18,680 nucleotides of DNA, from the NCBI GenBank assembly GCA_001970855.1, contig LSSN01000723.1:22026-40705 (forward strand), read 5' to 3'. A model generated the notes under the pieces. That model was given only the letters and a program-made list of their open reading frames with translations, was not told the origin of the DNA and searched no databases. How positions within the stretch are numbered: position 1 is the stretch's first letter; every line of letters starts with the position of its first letter. Positions 1-10,031 of this stretch are shown piece by piece. A program made the translations under genes and the position numbers. The DNA is from Smittium culicis (lineage: Eukaryota; Kickxellomycota; Harpellomycetes; Harpellales; Legeriomycetaceae).

Positions 1-382
1 ATAATTATTTGAAATAATCTAATCTAGCTTTCATTTAATATTTTTTATAATAATTTTGCTAATATTTTCGATTTTTAAGTTTTTATTTTCTCACTATATT
101 TTAATTTTATACATTTAATCTAGATTCAAGTGATATTATATTTTAGCTTTATTACCCAAGAAAATTATCACTATTATCACTATTTAGATTTATTTTATCT
201 TATTTATGGATATATAATTCATTAATTATATTATCGATCTCAATTATTAGGTTTTTGTATTTATAGAATTATTAATTGATTTATATTAATTCAATATTGT
301 TCAAAATTTGAATATAAATTAATTATTCATACAATATTTAATTGTTTGATTTGCATAATCAATAAAAATTTTATTATTATTT
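1..382. other. AT-rich non-coding DNA
   Basis: No credible coding frame, RNA gene or repeat is seen here. The stretch is very AT-rich and precedes the first recognisable transposase codons at about 383. Any terminal inverted repeat of the downstream MULE would be expected in or before this stretch, but I could not match it to sequence after 2051. Confidence 0.6.
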
Positions 383-2051
383 AATAAGAAATTTAATTCT
401 ACAAATGATATATTTGAATTTCCTAAATGTTTTGAAACAAAGCTTGAAGCTATTGTATGGCTTACAAAATATAGCGTTGAGGTTAATAGAAAGCATTTAT
501 AAAAAATAGCGATAATAGGAAAATTTTTGCTGACTGTAAAGATAGAAGTTGTCATTTTTGAGTTCGAATTATGAAGCGGTTTGATAAAAAGTTTTACCTA
601 AGCAATATTATTAGTCCTGAATGCAACCAAAATAATCCTGCACCTCGGGTTTCATTTATTAATAATGCAATTTCAAACGAATATAATGGAATTTTGAATT
701 ATAATACATTTAATGGAATTCATAGTGTAAAAAGTTTAAAAGGAGTAAATGTTAAGCGCTCAACTATGTAAAAAAATTTAAGAACTATTGATAAAAACAA
801 AATTTTATTTGAACTGTCAAGATATGATCTAATTTTTCCATATTTAAATTGGAACACCGAAAAAAATCAAGGAGCAGTAACAGACTATTTAGAGCAAGAA
901 AATACATTTGGTTATGCTTTTATTGCTCCTAGCACTTCAAAAAAAAAAAATTAACAAATTCCTTCCACTTATTGGTATCGATACATGTCACACTACATGT
1001 ACATATAAAGGATTATTTATGTGCGCAACAGGAATTGATGGTGCTTGTCAAATATTTCCACTAGCATTAGCTTTAGGTCCTAATGAAAATTCCAAATATT
1101 GGAATTTGTTTTTAAAATCGCTACAGATAGCTCTTAAATTTAAATTTGTATCGAATTTGGTAATAATAGTGACAGAGATAAAGGTATATTGAACGCTTGC
1201 GAGAATCATCTACTATCTGTAACCCATTCATATTGTGTAAAACAAATAGAAAAAAACATAATTGTTCGATTAAAAATGAATACTGCAGGATTGATACGAA
1301 AAGCAGGAAAATTCAAGAGTAAAATCGAATTTTATAAAACTATGGATGATATTAAAAACTTTAATGATGATATATATAACTATTTATCTGGAATTAACCA
1401 GGATAAATGGGCAAGTCCATTTGTAAAATGTCCTCGATACGGACATGTTACATCTAACATATCTGAGTCAATGAACTCTTGGATTAAAAATATAAGAAAA
1501 CAAGCGCCATTAATGATACTATATTCATACATACAGAAATCAAATGAAATTATGTATTAAGATATTATTTATATAAAAACATCGATTCTTTAGCGCCAAA
1601 AGAAATTAAACAAAAACTAGAAAGCTCTAATTACGGGCGAAAAAGATTATAAATATTATACACTACCAATCTAAATACATATGAGGTGCAATATAAAATC
1701 GGAGATTTTAAATATCGAACTGTTAATTTTGAGGAAAAAACATGCTCTTGTAATATACCACAAGAATTTGGAATTCCGTGTTGCCATTTCTATGCAGTAT
1801 TAAACCTCACAGGAAATAGTGATATAGAATTGATTCATGAGGCAAAGTTTACATCGAACTTAAAAAGAGCGTATAGTAACTAAATCGAAAATGTAGATTT
1901 ACTGTCATTAAACGCCGGAAAAACGATTCCACCATATAATAGAATAGTGAAAAACAGAAACAAAAAAAACAAAAGAATACCATCAATTGCAGATAAAATA
2001 CAAAAGAAATTGAATAGGACGGTAAGTGTAAAAAAATTGGACAATACATAA
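383..2051 (+). pseudogene. Decayed Mutator-like (MULE) transposase
   Basis: This is the remains of a DDE transposase that would cut and paste a MULE DNA transposon. Read across frames the domain order is canonical. The N-terminus has an EAIVWLTKY-like segment (~383-499) and a Cys-rich CKDRSCHF block (535-560), resembling FAR1/FLYWCH-type DNA-binding modules. The catalytic core includes LIGIDTCHTTCTYKGL (first Asp, ~975-1020), a second Asp in a SDRDKGIL block (1171) and GHVTSNISESMNSW (~1440-1485). A SWIM zinc finger CSC-x9-C-C-H lies at ~1743-1790, followed by a basic tail with PPYNRIVKNRNKK. In-frame stops fall at 559, 769, 1650 and 1881. Frameshifts lie near 500, in the A-run at ~940, near 1165 and near 1560. 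It cannot make a full transposase. Family assignment is secure from motif order; the subfamily is not. Confidence 0.85.
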
Positions 2052-2837
2052 GAACGTGTTCTCATAATTAGAAAATTATGAGTGAAAATTATAAAATTGA
2101 TTTCAGAAATATAAAAAATAAAATACTAAATAAAGAATTATTTAAAAGATATTGACCATTAAATAAATTTATTAATTAAAGAATTAAAAAAAGTGTAAAA
2201 ATAAAAAAATTCAGAATTAAAAAATAAACCAAATCACAATGAATGATATGACGAATTAATAAAGAAGATAGAGGATGTAAACAAAGACGGGTGAAAGATA
2301 TTTATGATTGAATAGTTTTGTCGTAAATTGATATTGATTATCGATATATGTGAAATTAGTTGGTGTTGATAAAGTTAATGAGATGGTTAAAAATAATAGC
2401 TTGAGTAGAAAATTTTTGTAGACGATTACAAATCGTAGACGTTGGTTAATGAAATCGAGTAGTTATATTTGGTGTAAAGTTTCGAATCGTAGATGTTGGT
2501 TGATGTAATCGAGTACTTGTATTTGAGTCAATATTTTTAAAGTTATGTTTTATTTTTTATATGTTATATTTATATATAAGTATTATAGAAATATTTGTTA
2601 AATCTAAATATAGTTTTTTTTCGCATTTGGTTTTGATTATGGTTATGTATTGATAAAAAAGTTTTAATCTTGATTATAGTTGATTTAATAATATCTAACA
2701 GGTATTTATTATCCTATTAATTATTTTATCCTGTTGGGGGTATAATTTTGACCAATATTCTTTTATTATAATCTAGAAATGGGGGTATGAAACTCACAAT
2801 GGGTGTATGAAACATATGATTGGGGGTATTTTGTGAA
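2052..2837. other. Non-coding spacer with tandem repeats
   Basis: AT-rich DNA between the MULE relic and the older LINE copy. No coding frame is supported. It holds the two tandem repeat clusters listed separately. The 3' end of the MULE probably lies somewhere in it, but no terminal inverted repeat was recognised. Confidence 0.55.
2431..2538 (+). repeat. Two-copy 54-bp direct tandem repeat
   Basis: Two adjacent units start with AATCGTAGAYGTTGGTTRAT (2431 and 2485). The first ~38 bases of each agree at all but about five positions; the remainder has diverged. Traces of a related GTTGGTGTTGAT sequence just upstream (around 2358-2372) suggest an older, longer array. Confidence 0.7.
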
Positions 2838-2841
2838 GAAT
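2780..2841 (+). repeat. Three-copy ~20-bp G-rich tandem repeat
   Basis: Three consecutive units begin ATGGGGGTATGAAAC (2780), ATGGGTGTATGAAAC (2800) and ATTGGGGGTATTTTG (2820), with a period of 20-21 bp. An isolated fourth GGGGGTAT core is at 2736. The array ends where recognisable codons of the older LINE copy begin. Confidence 0.7.
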
Positions 2842-3436
2842 CCCAGTTTCATAATAGAAAAAAACACCATATTTTTTCAAGGAAGAATAAATATCCTAAA
2901 AGTAATCAAATCCAATAAAAACAGCCTAAAAAATACTAATTATTTATGTATCCAATAGCGAGAAGGAAAAAAAGATTCTACTGGAATTTTTGCACGAAAA
3001 ATTAATAAGCACAACAAATGAAAATGAAGAGCTAATACTGATAAAGGATCTGAACGTGGTGGAGAACAAGTATAGATACAGATTCCCTCCTAAATCAACA
3101 ACTCGTAGCGAATGGGAAAATATTGATTACATAATTGTCAAAATCAACTTAAATGAAATCACCAAATTATTACCCAATTAGTATGTTTATATGTGTGAAA
3201 ATTATGCTGTCAGATCTAAATCAAGAATCGACCATATATTATTACCAAACGGATTTCTAAAAAGATCAAAAATAGCAGACATCAGAGGAACTAAATTCTT
3301 GGAGCATAAATATGTTACCATTGAAATAAATTATTATTTTTTGAATTCAAAGCTCACAAAAATAGCTATTGTAAACTTAACTCGAAATTACAAAATAATT
3401 TAAAATAAACCAAATATATTAATAGAATCCTGTGTT
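2838..3436 (+). pseudogene. Older LINE copy, 5' part: endonuclease domain relic
   Basis: A decayed piece of the APE-type endonuclease of the same LINE family as the intact-length copy downstream. Shared landmarks with that copy are FFQGRINI (versus FFEGRINI), EELILIKDLNVVE (versus EELIIMGYMNMVE), EWENID (versus EWENME) and VTIEINYY (versus ITFKINYY). It keeps SRIDHILL, the usual SRID motif of these nucleases, at about 3214-3240. It also keeps the Asp-Asn pair of the GDFN-type motif as KDLN. The SDH motif has become LEH. Stops and frameshifts interrupt it. It begins at about 2838, so this copy is 5'-truncated or rearranged. Its coding alignment resumes at 8923 after the nested insertion. Confidence 0.8.
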
Positions 3437-3452
3437 AAAAATGTAATATACT
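3437..3452 (+). repeat. Left target-site duplication of the nested LINE
   Basis: AAAAATGTAATATACT, repeated at 8907-8922 with one mismatch; the last 11 bases are identical. It is preceded by TT at 3435-3436, so the site reads TT/AAAAA on this strand. That is the target preference known for L1-type endonucleases. Confidence 0.85.
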
Positions 3453-3545
3453 CTCTCTCTCTTTTGAAAGGAAAAAAAGTAAACCGACCAATAAAATCAA
3501 TTTAAAAAGTTTAAAGTATATTTCCTTGAAAAACGAAAGCAAAAA

Positions 3546-4905
3546 ATGGATACTACGAATAAAAGTATCCAAAATGGACAACCCCCAAGTTGGGCTAACG
3601 TATTTAGCTCTAGAATTAAACCCCCTGATAAAAATTAAAAAAACGAAAATAATTTCATACCAGTATCGTTGTTTAAGGCGACAACAGGGAATGATCCTGG
3701 ACAAAGGAAAATAGCGTGCCTAGGTGGTACTTCCCTAAAGTTAGCATTATCTATAAGAGAAATTGAACAAAATATTGACGATTTCGTAGAAAATATACTA
3801 ACTCAATTTGGAGAAATCCAAACATGCTTTGAAATTGACATCCGAAGAAAAGTTTTGTTTTTAAAATTCATAAACAGTATTGGTTTCGTAATTGCTAAAA
3901 AAATAATATAACCTATAATGGAAAAAAAATGGAAATTCTGGAAACCACAGAATACTCAGAGGAATTCAAAAACATTACTATACCATCATATAATGATTTA
4001 AGCGTCTGGGAAGTAGCCAAAAAAGCATATGATGAACTTTCTAAAATAGGGGAAGTTCTTGATATTACTGCCTTGAGATATAAAAAAATTAATGCGTTCC
4101 CATCAAAAAGCATTAAAATTAATTATAAAACTAAAAAAGATAGCCAATTTCCTCCCTCATTGGTGATAATGGGCGTTAAAATTCTATTACTGTGGAAAGG
4201 AGCCCAATCAATTTGTACTTATTGCAAAAAAGAAGAACACTGGAAATACCATGTGAAGATTTAAAAGGTAAAATCGATAAACAAAAAAAAAGAAATAGGG
4301 TGTCAATCCCAAAAAATCCAAAAAATCCAAAAAAATTTTATTCAATAAATAAGTACAGAAAACATAGATAAGAAAAGCTTACTGCTATTGCAAATAGTAA
4401 AAGTAGTGATAAAAGCAGGGAAGTTATATCCTTGGGCGTTGATTCGAAACCTGTGGACAATCCTCCAAAAACAGACCCAGAATCTAGCATTGAGATAAAT
4501 GAAACCGATAAAAAATCGGAAAGAACAAAAAATAATTTCGTAAAAAAAATAGAAAAAAACTTATCTGATATATGCAATGCTTCTGAATCGGAAGATACAA
4601 ATATAACAAGAAGAGATATATACTCAATCCCAACCCTAAAAAGACTGCAAAAATATAAAAATAAAAATACCAACGTTAGAAGTACCTTCAATAAAATTTA
4701 AAAAATTAAGAATATACAAAAAAATAAAATAAATAACACACCTCAATTTCTAGAAACAAAGAAAATCGGGAAAACAAGTGGATATATCGACGCAGGTGGG
4801 AAAGCGTCCATCCAAAAAAATTTGCCTGTAAAAGAAAAGATCGTAGAAAAAAGGGTAAATGAGGAAGAAGACATTTCTAGAGAGGTAGAGATGGAAATAA
4901 ACTAA
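3546..4905 (+). pseudogene. LINE ORF1 (nucleic-acid-binding protein), broken
   Basis: ORF1 of the nested LINE, which by analogy with L1/Tx1 elements would coat the element RNA. The chosen ATG at 3546 opens MDTTNKSIQNGQPPSWANVF. An in-frame TAA at 3636-3638 interrupts it, after which the same frame runs on to 3911. The next frame carries an RRM-like stretch from 3929, including VWEVAKKAYDELSKIGEVLDI. A zinc-knuckle-like CTYCKKEEHWKYHV at ~4219-4260 shows CX2CX4H, but the final Cys position is Val. A Lys/Ser-rich tail follows (4432-4701) and the last frame closes at 4903-4905. Its position, 70 bp before ORF2, fits a LINE ORF1. The sequence itself is poorly conserved and I would not assign it in isolation. 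Confidence 0.6.
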
Positions 4906-4974
4906 TTTTAAATTTTATTTGAGAATGGAAAAGAAGAACACAAAAAAAAAACATATCAAAAATCGAACAAAAAA

Positions 4975-7900
4975 ATGGGAAAAATAATAATGGAAAAGAT
5001 AAAAATAACAACGTTTAACGTTAAAGGAATATCCTGTAACAAGAAAAAGGGCAGGGTTTTTACATATTTAAAAAGGTTGGTCAAATCGGATTTATTCTGC
5101 TTACAAGAAATAAACATCTTAAAAGCTGACATGCCTTTTTGGTCCAATTACTGGAACGGAAAAATATCATGGTCAAAATACACTGCCACAATTATTAATA
5201 GCGATGATTATAATATCATTAACAAAAATACCTTCTTTGAAGGCAGAATTAACATTACCCTAATTGAGGGCAAAAAAAAGGAAAAAATAAAACTTGTAAA
5301 TCTGTACCTACCAAACAATAAAAAAGACAAAAGGATATTTATAGAATTTATTTCAGAAAATTTAATATCCAATAAAAAAAAAGATGAAGAACTAATAATA
5401 ATGGGGTATATGAATATGGTCGAAGATGAACAACATGATAGGTATCCTCAAAAAATTACAAAAACAAAAGAATGGGAAAATATGGAGAAACTAATAAAGC
5501 CTCTAAATCTAAAAAATTTAATAAGCGAATTAATTAAAGGCGAAACCATTTACACATGGCAAGAATATGCTGGTAGGTATAAATTCAGAATATATCATGT
5601 TTTTTTAACAAAATAATCTATAAATAATTGTTTGATTACTAATATTGACCCATTAGAATTCTCCGACCATAAATGTATAACTTTTAAAATTAACTATTAT
5701 CCAATAGAAAAAGAGTACAAGAAATTGGAAGCTAAATTCAAAATTATTGGAAAATAATAAAGCCTCAATTAAAATAAATAATGCACTAAAAGAAACTTGC
5801 AAAACACTTATTGATTGGAACAATAAAAAAGAAAAATGCAAAGGTATTTACATAAAATATGAAAGAGTTCAATCTATAAAAAAATCAATCGAATCCTTGG
5901 AAAAAACAAATAAAATTTATTATAAAATATTAAATAATAGTAATATAAGCGAAAATACTCTCAATATGTATAGAAAAGAAATAAGATCCAATGAAAATAA
6001 AATAGCCGAAATTAAAAAAGAACTACTAAATGGGGTTATAGTAAGATCTCGAGCCAATTGGGCGGGGAAAAATGAAAAGTCAAACAAATACTTTTTTGGT
6101 TTACTCAAATCGAAAGAAAATATGAAAGCAATCGACCAATTAATCGATGAAAATGGCGAATTGAAATCTGATAAAGAAGATATTGAGAATATGTGTCATA
6201 TATTCTACTCCAAATTATTTGAGAATGGTGAAACATGCAGCAATAGCCAATCATTATTACTGCGGCAAATAAAAAATAGAATTACAACAGCAGAATCTGC
6301 AGAATTAGATAAAGATATAGAAAATGAAGAAATAACAAGGGCGATAGAAGATTCACCAAATAATATATCTTCAGGCCCTGATGGGATGATTTTTGAGTTT
6401 TATAAAATGAATAATGATATAATCGCCAAACAATTAAAGGCTATTTTTAATAACGAAAGAGAAATGGGAAAATGGAATGATTTGAGTGGCGGTTCGATCA
6501 TAACATTAATTCCAAAAAAAGGAGACTTAAAAAACCTAAAGAACTACAGGCCGATAACATTATCTAACACAGATGAAAAAATATATACTAAAATTCTAAC
6601 TAATAGAATGCAAAATGTAATCGGAGGATTGATAAAAAAATATCGAACAGGCTTCATAAAAAAAATAAGTATATTTGACAATGTACTCTCCACAAACTTC
6701 CCAATTGAAAATAGTGTTAATAACCTGAATAACACTAATGGATATTTACAAATATTAGACCAAGAAAAGGCCTACGATAGATTTTATTGGGCCTATTTAT
6801 TTAAATGCCTACATAACTTTGGGTTCAGCGAAATATTTATTAATAGAATAAGATTCTTGTATTTCAACCCCAAAACATTAGTAAAAATAAATGGAGAATC
6901 AACTCGCCCAATAGAAATAAAGCAAGGCTTTAGACAGGGAGATCCACTATTTCCAATACTATATAATATCATAATTGAACCACTTTTGATTTTATTAAAT
7001 ACGAAAATAAATGGAATCCATTTAGCCAGTAATAGATTTAAACTTTTGGCCTACTCAGATGATTTACTGATAGAAATAGAAAATAAAGCTGACGAAAATG
7101 CAGTGAATTCCACGCTTAAAGTTCATTCGCTTGCCTCAAATGCAAAAATAAATGGAGAAAAAACAATATATGTTAAAATTAGTTCGCCAAGAGATAACTG
7201 GCTGGAAAATACATGCATCTTTTCGAATGAAACATTTAAATATCTGGGGATATTATTTACATCAAATGGAATCGCAATAAAAGAAACACAAGATTCGTTG
7301 ATTAATAACGTATCGAATAAAATAGCAAGCTGGAAAAATAGAAAACTATCAATAAAAGAAAGAATACTACTGGTTAATATATTTCTACTCTCAAAGTTGT
7401 GGTTTTCCGCACATGTAATCCCTTTTGATAAACCCTTTTTATTATTGGTTAAGAATAAAATCAACAAATTTATATGGAACAATAGAAAATCCCAGATAAA
7501 AATTGATACAATTGAATTAGATAAAATGAATGGCGGATTGGGGCTGCTAAATGTCGAATCCCAATCAAAAGCTATCTTCTTAAAATGGTATTTAGATCTA
7601 ATTAACAACAAGGATAAAATATGGACAAAGTTAGCAATAGACAACCTCCAATGTTTATCCAAAATACACACTGAAAATGATAACGCAATTGATCTGCTTA
7701 TTGAGAATAATAAAATAAAAAATATTAATAAGCTTCCGCCTATTTGGAAAGCAGCTTTCAAAATAGCAAATACAATCTTTGAAATCAAAAATACTGATTA
7801 CATTAATTGGCCATACGATAATATTAAAATTCTAGGCTTAAGTAAAATAAATACATTGTTAGATACAAATATATCAAAAAAAAATCTCAATTGGCTATCA

Positions 7901-8788
7901 AAAAACGGAGTATCCAACTGTGGAGAATTCATACGTAAATGCGAGCTTATTTGGGACAATAACTTACAGCACATATACATTGTTAATATAAAAAACAACT
8001 ATATAACTATAAATATAAATTCAGTAAAGAAAGCTAATTTGTTTGGTAGAGATTATACACCTGGCTATTTCTTTCCAAAATCAATCTTTTCGATTAATAA
8101 TAAGCCAATAGACGAATTGAGAAACTCTACAGTAAGAAAATCAATAGATGGAAAATTCAGAAAAGAACTATTAGTTCAACCGAAATGGGAATATATAGGA
8201 AAATCAACAAATATAGAACCTGTATTTAACTGGATGAAAATTCATAGAGTCGATTTAGAGCCAAAAATGATTAGTCATTTGTATTTTCTCTTTCATAATG
8301 CCCTAATAACAGGCGAAAATTTAAGAATATGGAATAAAGGTCGATTTGACCAATCACAGGAATGTAAAGCATGCAAATAAAGAAAAGAAAATATACTACA
8401 CATTTATTTCGGCTGTAGAAGAATAAATGAATTCTGGAAGCTTATTAGCCAGTTTATATATACTAACTCTACTATCGATACTGGATTAGCCAGTAGAATG
8501 ACTGTGGATATAATATTTGATTTTTTAGAGCCACTTAAAAACAATTTACCTAATATAGAGATCCTGTATGGCCTAGCCATATGGAATATCTGCAGGGCCA
8601 AAACTGAAGCCGCATTAGCTAATAATATATTACCAGCAGAAGGGATCTTCCTTAGGTGGAAAAATGACCTTAAATAAAAAATCAGAAGAGATTCTAAACA
8701 CTTGAAAAAAAGAGACACCTGGAACAAAATAAAAACCAATTGGTTTTCTATTGAGCCATGCGGGAAAGTCACCTTTAACAATAGTTAA
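4975..8788 (+). pseudogene. LINE ORF2: endonuclease, reverse transcriptase, zinc knuckle
   Basis: The polyprotein that would nick target DNA and copy the element RNA onto it. The first in-frame ATG after the stop at 4909 is at 4975. Endonuclease domain: TTFNVKG, LQEI and VNLYLPNN are kept, but the GDFN-type motif is GYMN (~5402) and SRID is FRIY, so two catalytic positions are lost. FSDHK (~5660) lies beyond an in-frame TAA at 5614. A frameshift before 5757 leads into a long open frame to 8380 with the reverse transcriptase: IPKKGDLKNLKNYRPITL, LDQEKAYDRFYW (first Asp), GFRQGDPLFPILYN and AYSDDLL (catalytic Asp pair, ~7050). The C-terminal knuckle CKAC-x7-H-x4-C is split by TAA at 8378. A further TAA is at 8675 and the final stop is at 8786. 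The frame and family are secure. Confidence 0.9.
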
Positions 8789-8906
8789 CTGTGCCTCTCC
8801 TACCGTCTCATCTTTGATTTTAATACTTTTATTTTTACTCTTACTTTTACCTAGAGCTCACATATAATTTTACTATTTCATTAATAAATTAAACTAAACA
8901 AAAAAA
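8789..8906 (+). other. LINE 3' UTR and A-tail
   Basis: A pyrimidine-rich then AT-rich segment follows the ORF2 stop, ending in an A-run at about 8900-8910 directly before the right target-site duplication. The tail marks the point where target-primed reverse transcription would have started. The exact boundary between tail and duplicated target is ambiguous because both are A-rich. Confidence 0.8.
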
Positions 8907-8922
8907 AAAAGTGTAATATACT
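8907..8922 (+). repeat. Right target-site duplication of the nested LINE
   Basis: AAAAGTGTAATATACT, matching 3437-3452 at 15 of 16 positions. After it the coding alignment of the older LINE copy resumes. Confidence 0.85.
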
Positions 8923-9691
8923 AAACTATAGGGTCACTATGAAAAACAGATGCAAAAAATCATTTATTAAATCTAGAAAAACAGTTTTTCGAAATGAAAA
9001 AGATGATAATATAAAAAAAGCCAATAAAATCATTATTAAAATGATTCTGAATGAAAGAATTAGTACTAAAAATAAAATATCATACATTTCAGAACTGGAG
9101 TCAAACGAAAAAGAACTAAGATTAAGAAAGAAAAATAGTATGGGATAATAGTTTGCTCAGGGTCTAATTAGGCTGAAAAAGGAGAAAATTCGAATAATTA
9201 TTTTCTTGTAACTCTTAAGTCTAGAGAAAAAAGCAAAAAATATCCGTTTTGCGAAATATAAATAACCAATTAGAGACAGATAATACATAAATAAGAAAAA
9301 TTTTGCACAATTTCTATTTTTCAATATTTAAAAGATAGGTCACGACTGTAACAGCCATCCGAGACTCATTGAATGTATAAAAAATAAACTGAGCAATATA
9401 GAAAAAAAAATTCTAGACAAAAAAATTGAGTGAAACGAAATAATAAGCGCTATAGAAGAATCTCCCAACAAAAAATCACCAGGCCTGATTACTTTAGTTT
9501 CGAATTCTATAAAAAATTCAAATACAGAATATCCAATCACTTATTTAATATCTTCAATAAAGAAATAGAAATGCAGAAGTGGAACACTATTAATGGCGGA
9601 TCAGTAATAGCCATTGTTCATAAAAGAGGTGATTTGAAGGGCCTAAAAAAATACCGCCAAATCACGCTTTCAAACTCTGTTACTATTTTTT
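8923..9691 (+). pseudogene. Older LINE copy, 3' part: ORF2 linker and RT start
   Basis: Continuation of the older LINE copy after the nested insertion. If the younger element and one target duplication are removed, the frame crosses from LINE codons before 3437 into MKNRCKKSFIKSRKTV (8939), which aligns with the endonuclease-RT linker of the younger ORF2. Further matches: ENSNNYFLVTLKSREK (versus EKSNKYFFGLLKSKEN), CNSHPRLIECIKNKL (versus CSNSQSLLLRQIKNRI), ISAIEESPNKKSPG (versus TRAIEDSPNNISSG) and GGSVIAIVHKRGDLK (versus GGSIITLIPKKGDLK). Several stops and frameshifts show long decay. Coding similarity stops abruptly at the GAGCTC terminus of the adjoining MITE; the rest of the reverse transcriptase is not found further on. 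Confidence 0.85.
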
Positions 9692-9748
9692 GAGCTCTTT
9701 AGAGCAAATATCAATATAATTATACGAAGAGAGGATAAATATTAAATG
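9692..9748 (+). repeat. Left terminal inverted repeat of MITE
   Basis: Pairs with 9911-9968 on the opposite strand; the first 11 bases (GAGCTCTTTAG) are identical in both arms. Confidence 0.8.
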
Positions 9749-9910
9749 TTATCATCTTATTGGATAATAATAAAATAAAATTACAAGTCAATAAAAAATA
9801 AGCGCAATAAAATGAACTAAAAAAAAATTCTTTTATAGATAAATTTTAAAGTACGCCTATGTGATATCCTTATCATCTTTCAGCAAAGATAGATGGTAGA
9901 GGGCGGGCGG

Positions 9911-9968
9911 CAATTAATATTTCTCCTCTCCTCATATAACATATATTGATATTCGCCCTAAAGAGCTC
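9911..9968 (-). repeat. Right terminal inverted repeat of MITE
   Basis: Reverse complement of the left arm at 9692-9748, with scattered substitutions and one extra base. Confidence 0.8.
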
Positions 9969-10031
9969 GAACAATAATAACATTATATTTCAGAAAGGAG
10001 ACATATTAAGTTAATTCAGAGACAAAATAAA

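Larger units (their letters stand above)
3453..8906 (+). mobile_element. Full-length L1/Tx1-like LINE, nested
   Basis: A non-LTR retrotransposon of about 5.45 kb bounded by target-site duplications. It starts with a CT-repeat leader (3451-3462), then ORF1 (3546-4905), ORF2 (4975-8788), a short 3' UTR and an A-tail. The overall plan matches the L1 superfamily, including the Tx1 branch: ORF1 with a CCHC-like knuckle, ORF2 with an N-terminal APE endonuclease, reverse transcriptase and a C-terminal zinc knuckle. ORF2 spans about 1,270 codons, near the usual L1 length. It landed inside an older copy of the same family. Four in-frame TAA stops and a few frameshifts make this copy non-functional, although the reverse transcriptase core is still one open frame of about 877 codons. 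Confidence 0.88.
9692..9968. mobile_element. MITE with ~57-bp terminal inverted repeats
   Basis: A 277-bp element with no coding capacity, bounded by inverted repeats at 9692-9748 and 9911-9968. The termini start GAGCTCTTTAGRGCRAATATC and stay alignable for about 57 bases, ending in AAATATTAAWTG, with roughly ten differences and a one-base gap. The size, non-coding interior and long inverted repeats fit a miniature inverted-repeat element mobilised by another element's transposase. No target-site duplication is clear, so the superfamily is open. It adjoins the point where the older LINE is cut off. Confidence 0.75.

Noticed and set aside
4338..4691. 117-codon minus-strand frame with membrane-like segments
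   Set aside because: It is the antisense of the Lys/Ser-rich ORF1 tail; the Phe/Leu/Ser composition follows from that.
7123..7788. 221-codon open frame on the minus strand
   Set aside because: It lies antisense inside the reverse transcriptase reading frame and is hydrophobic because it complements Lys/Asn/Ile-rich codons. It is a shadow.
3546..8788. Reassigned stop codons (TAA read as an amino acid)
   Set aside because: The 877-codon reverse transcriptase frame uses CAA freely and contains no TAA, the relics also carry TAG and TGA, and frameshifts accompany the stops. Decay explains the pattern better.
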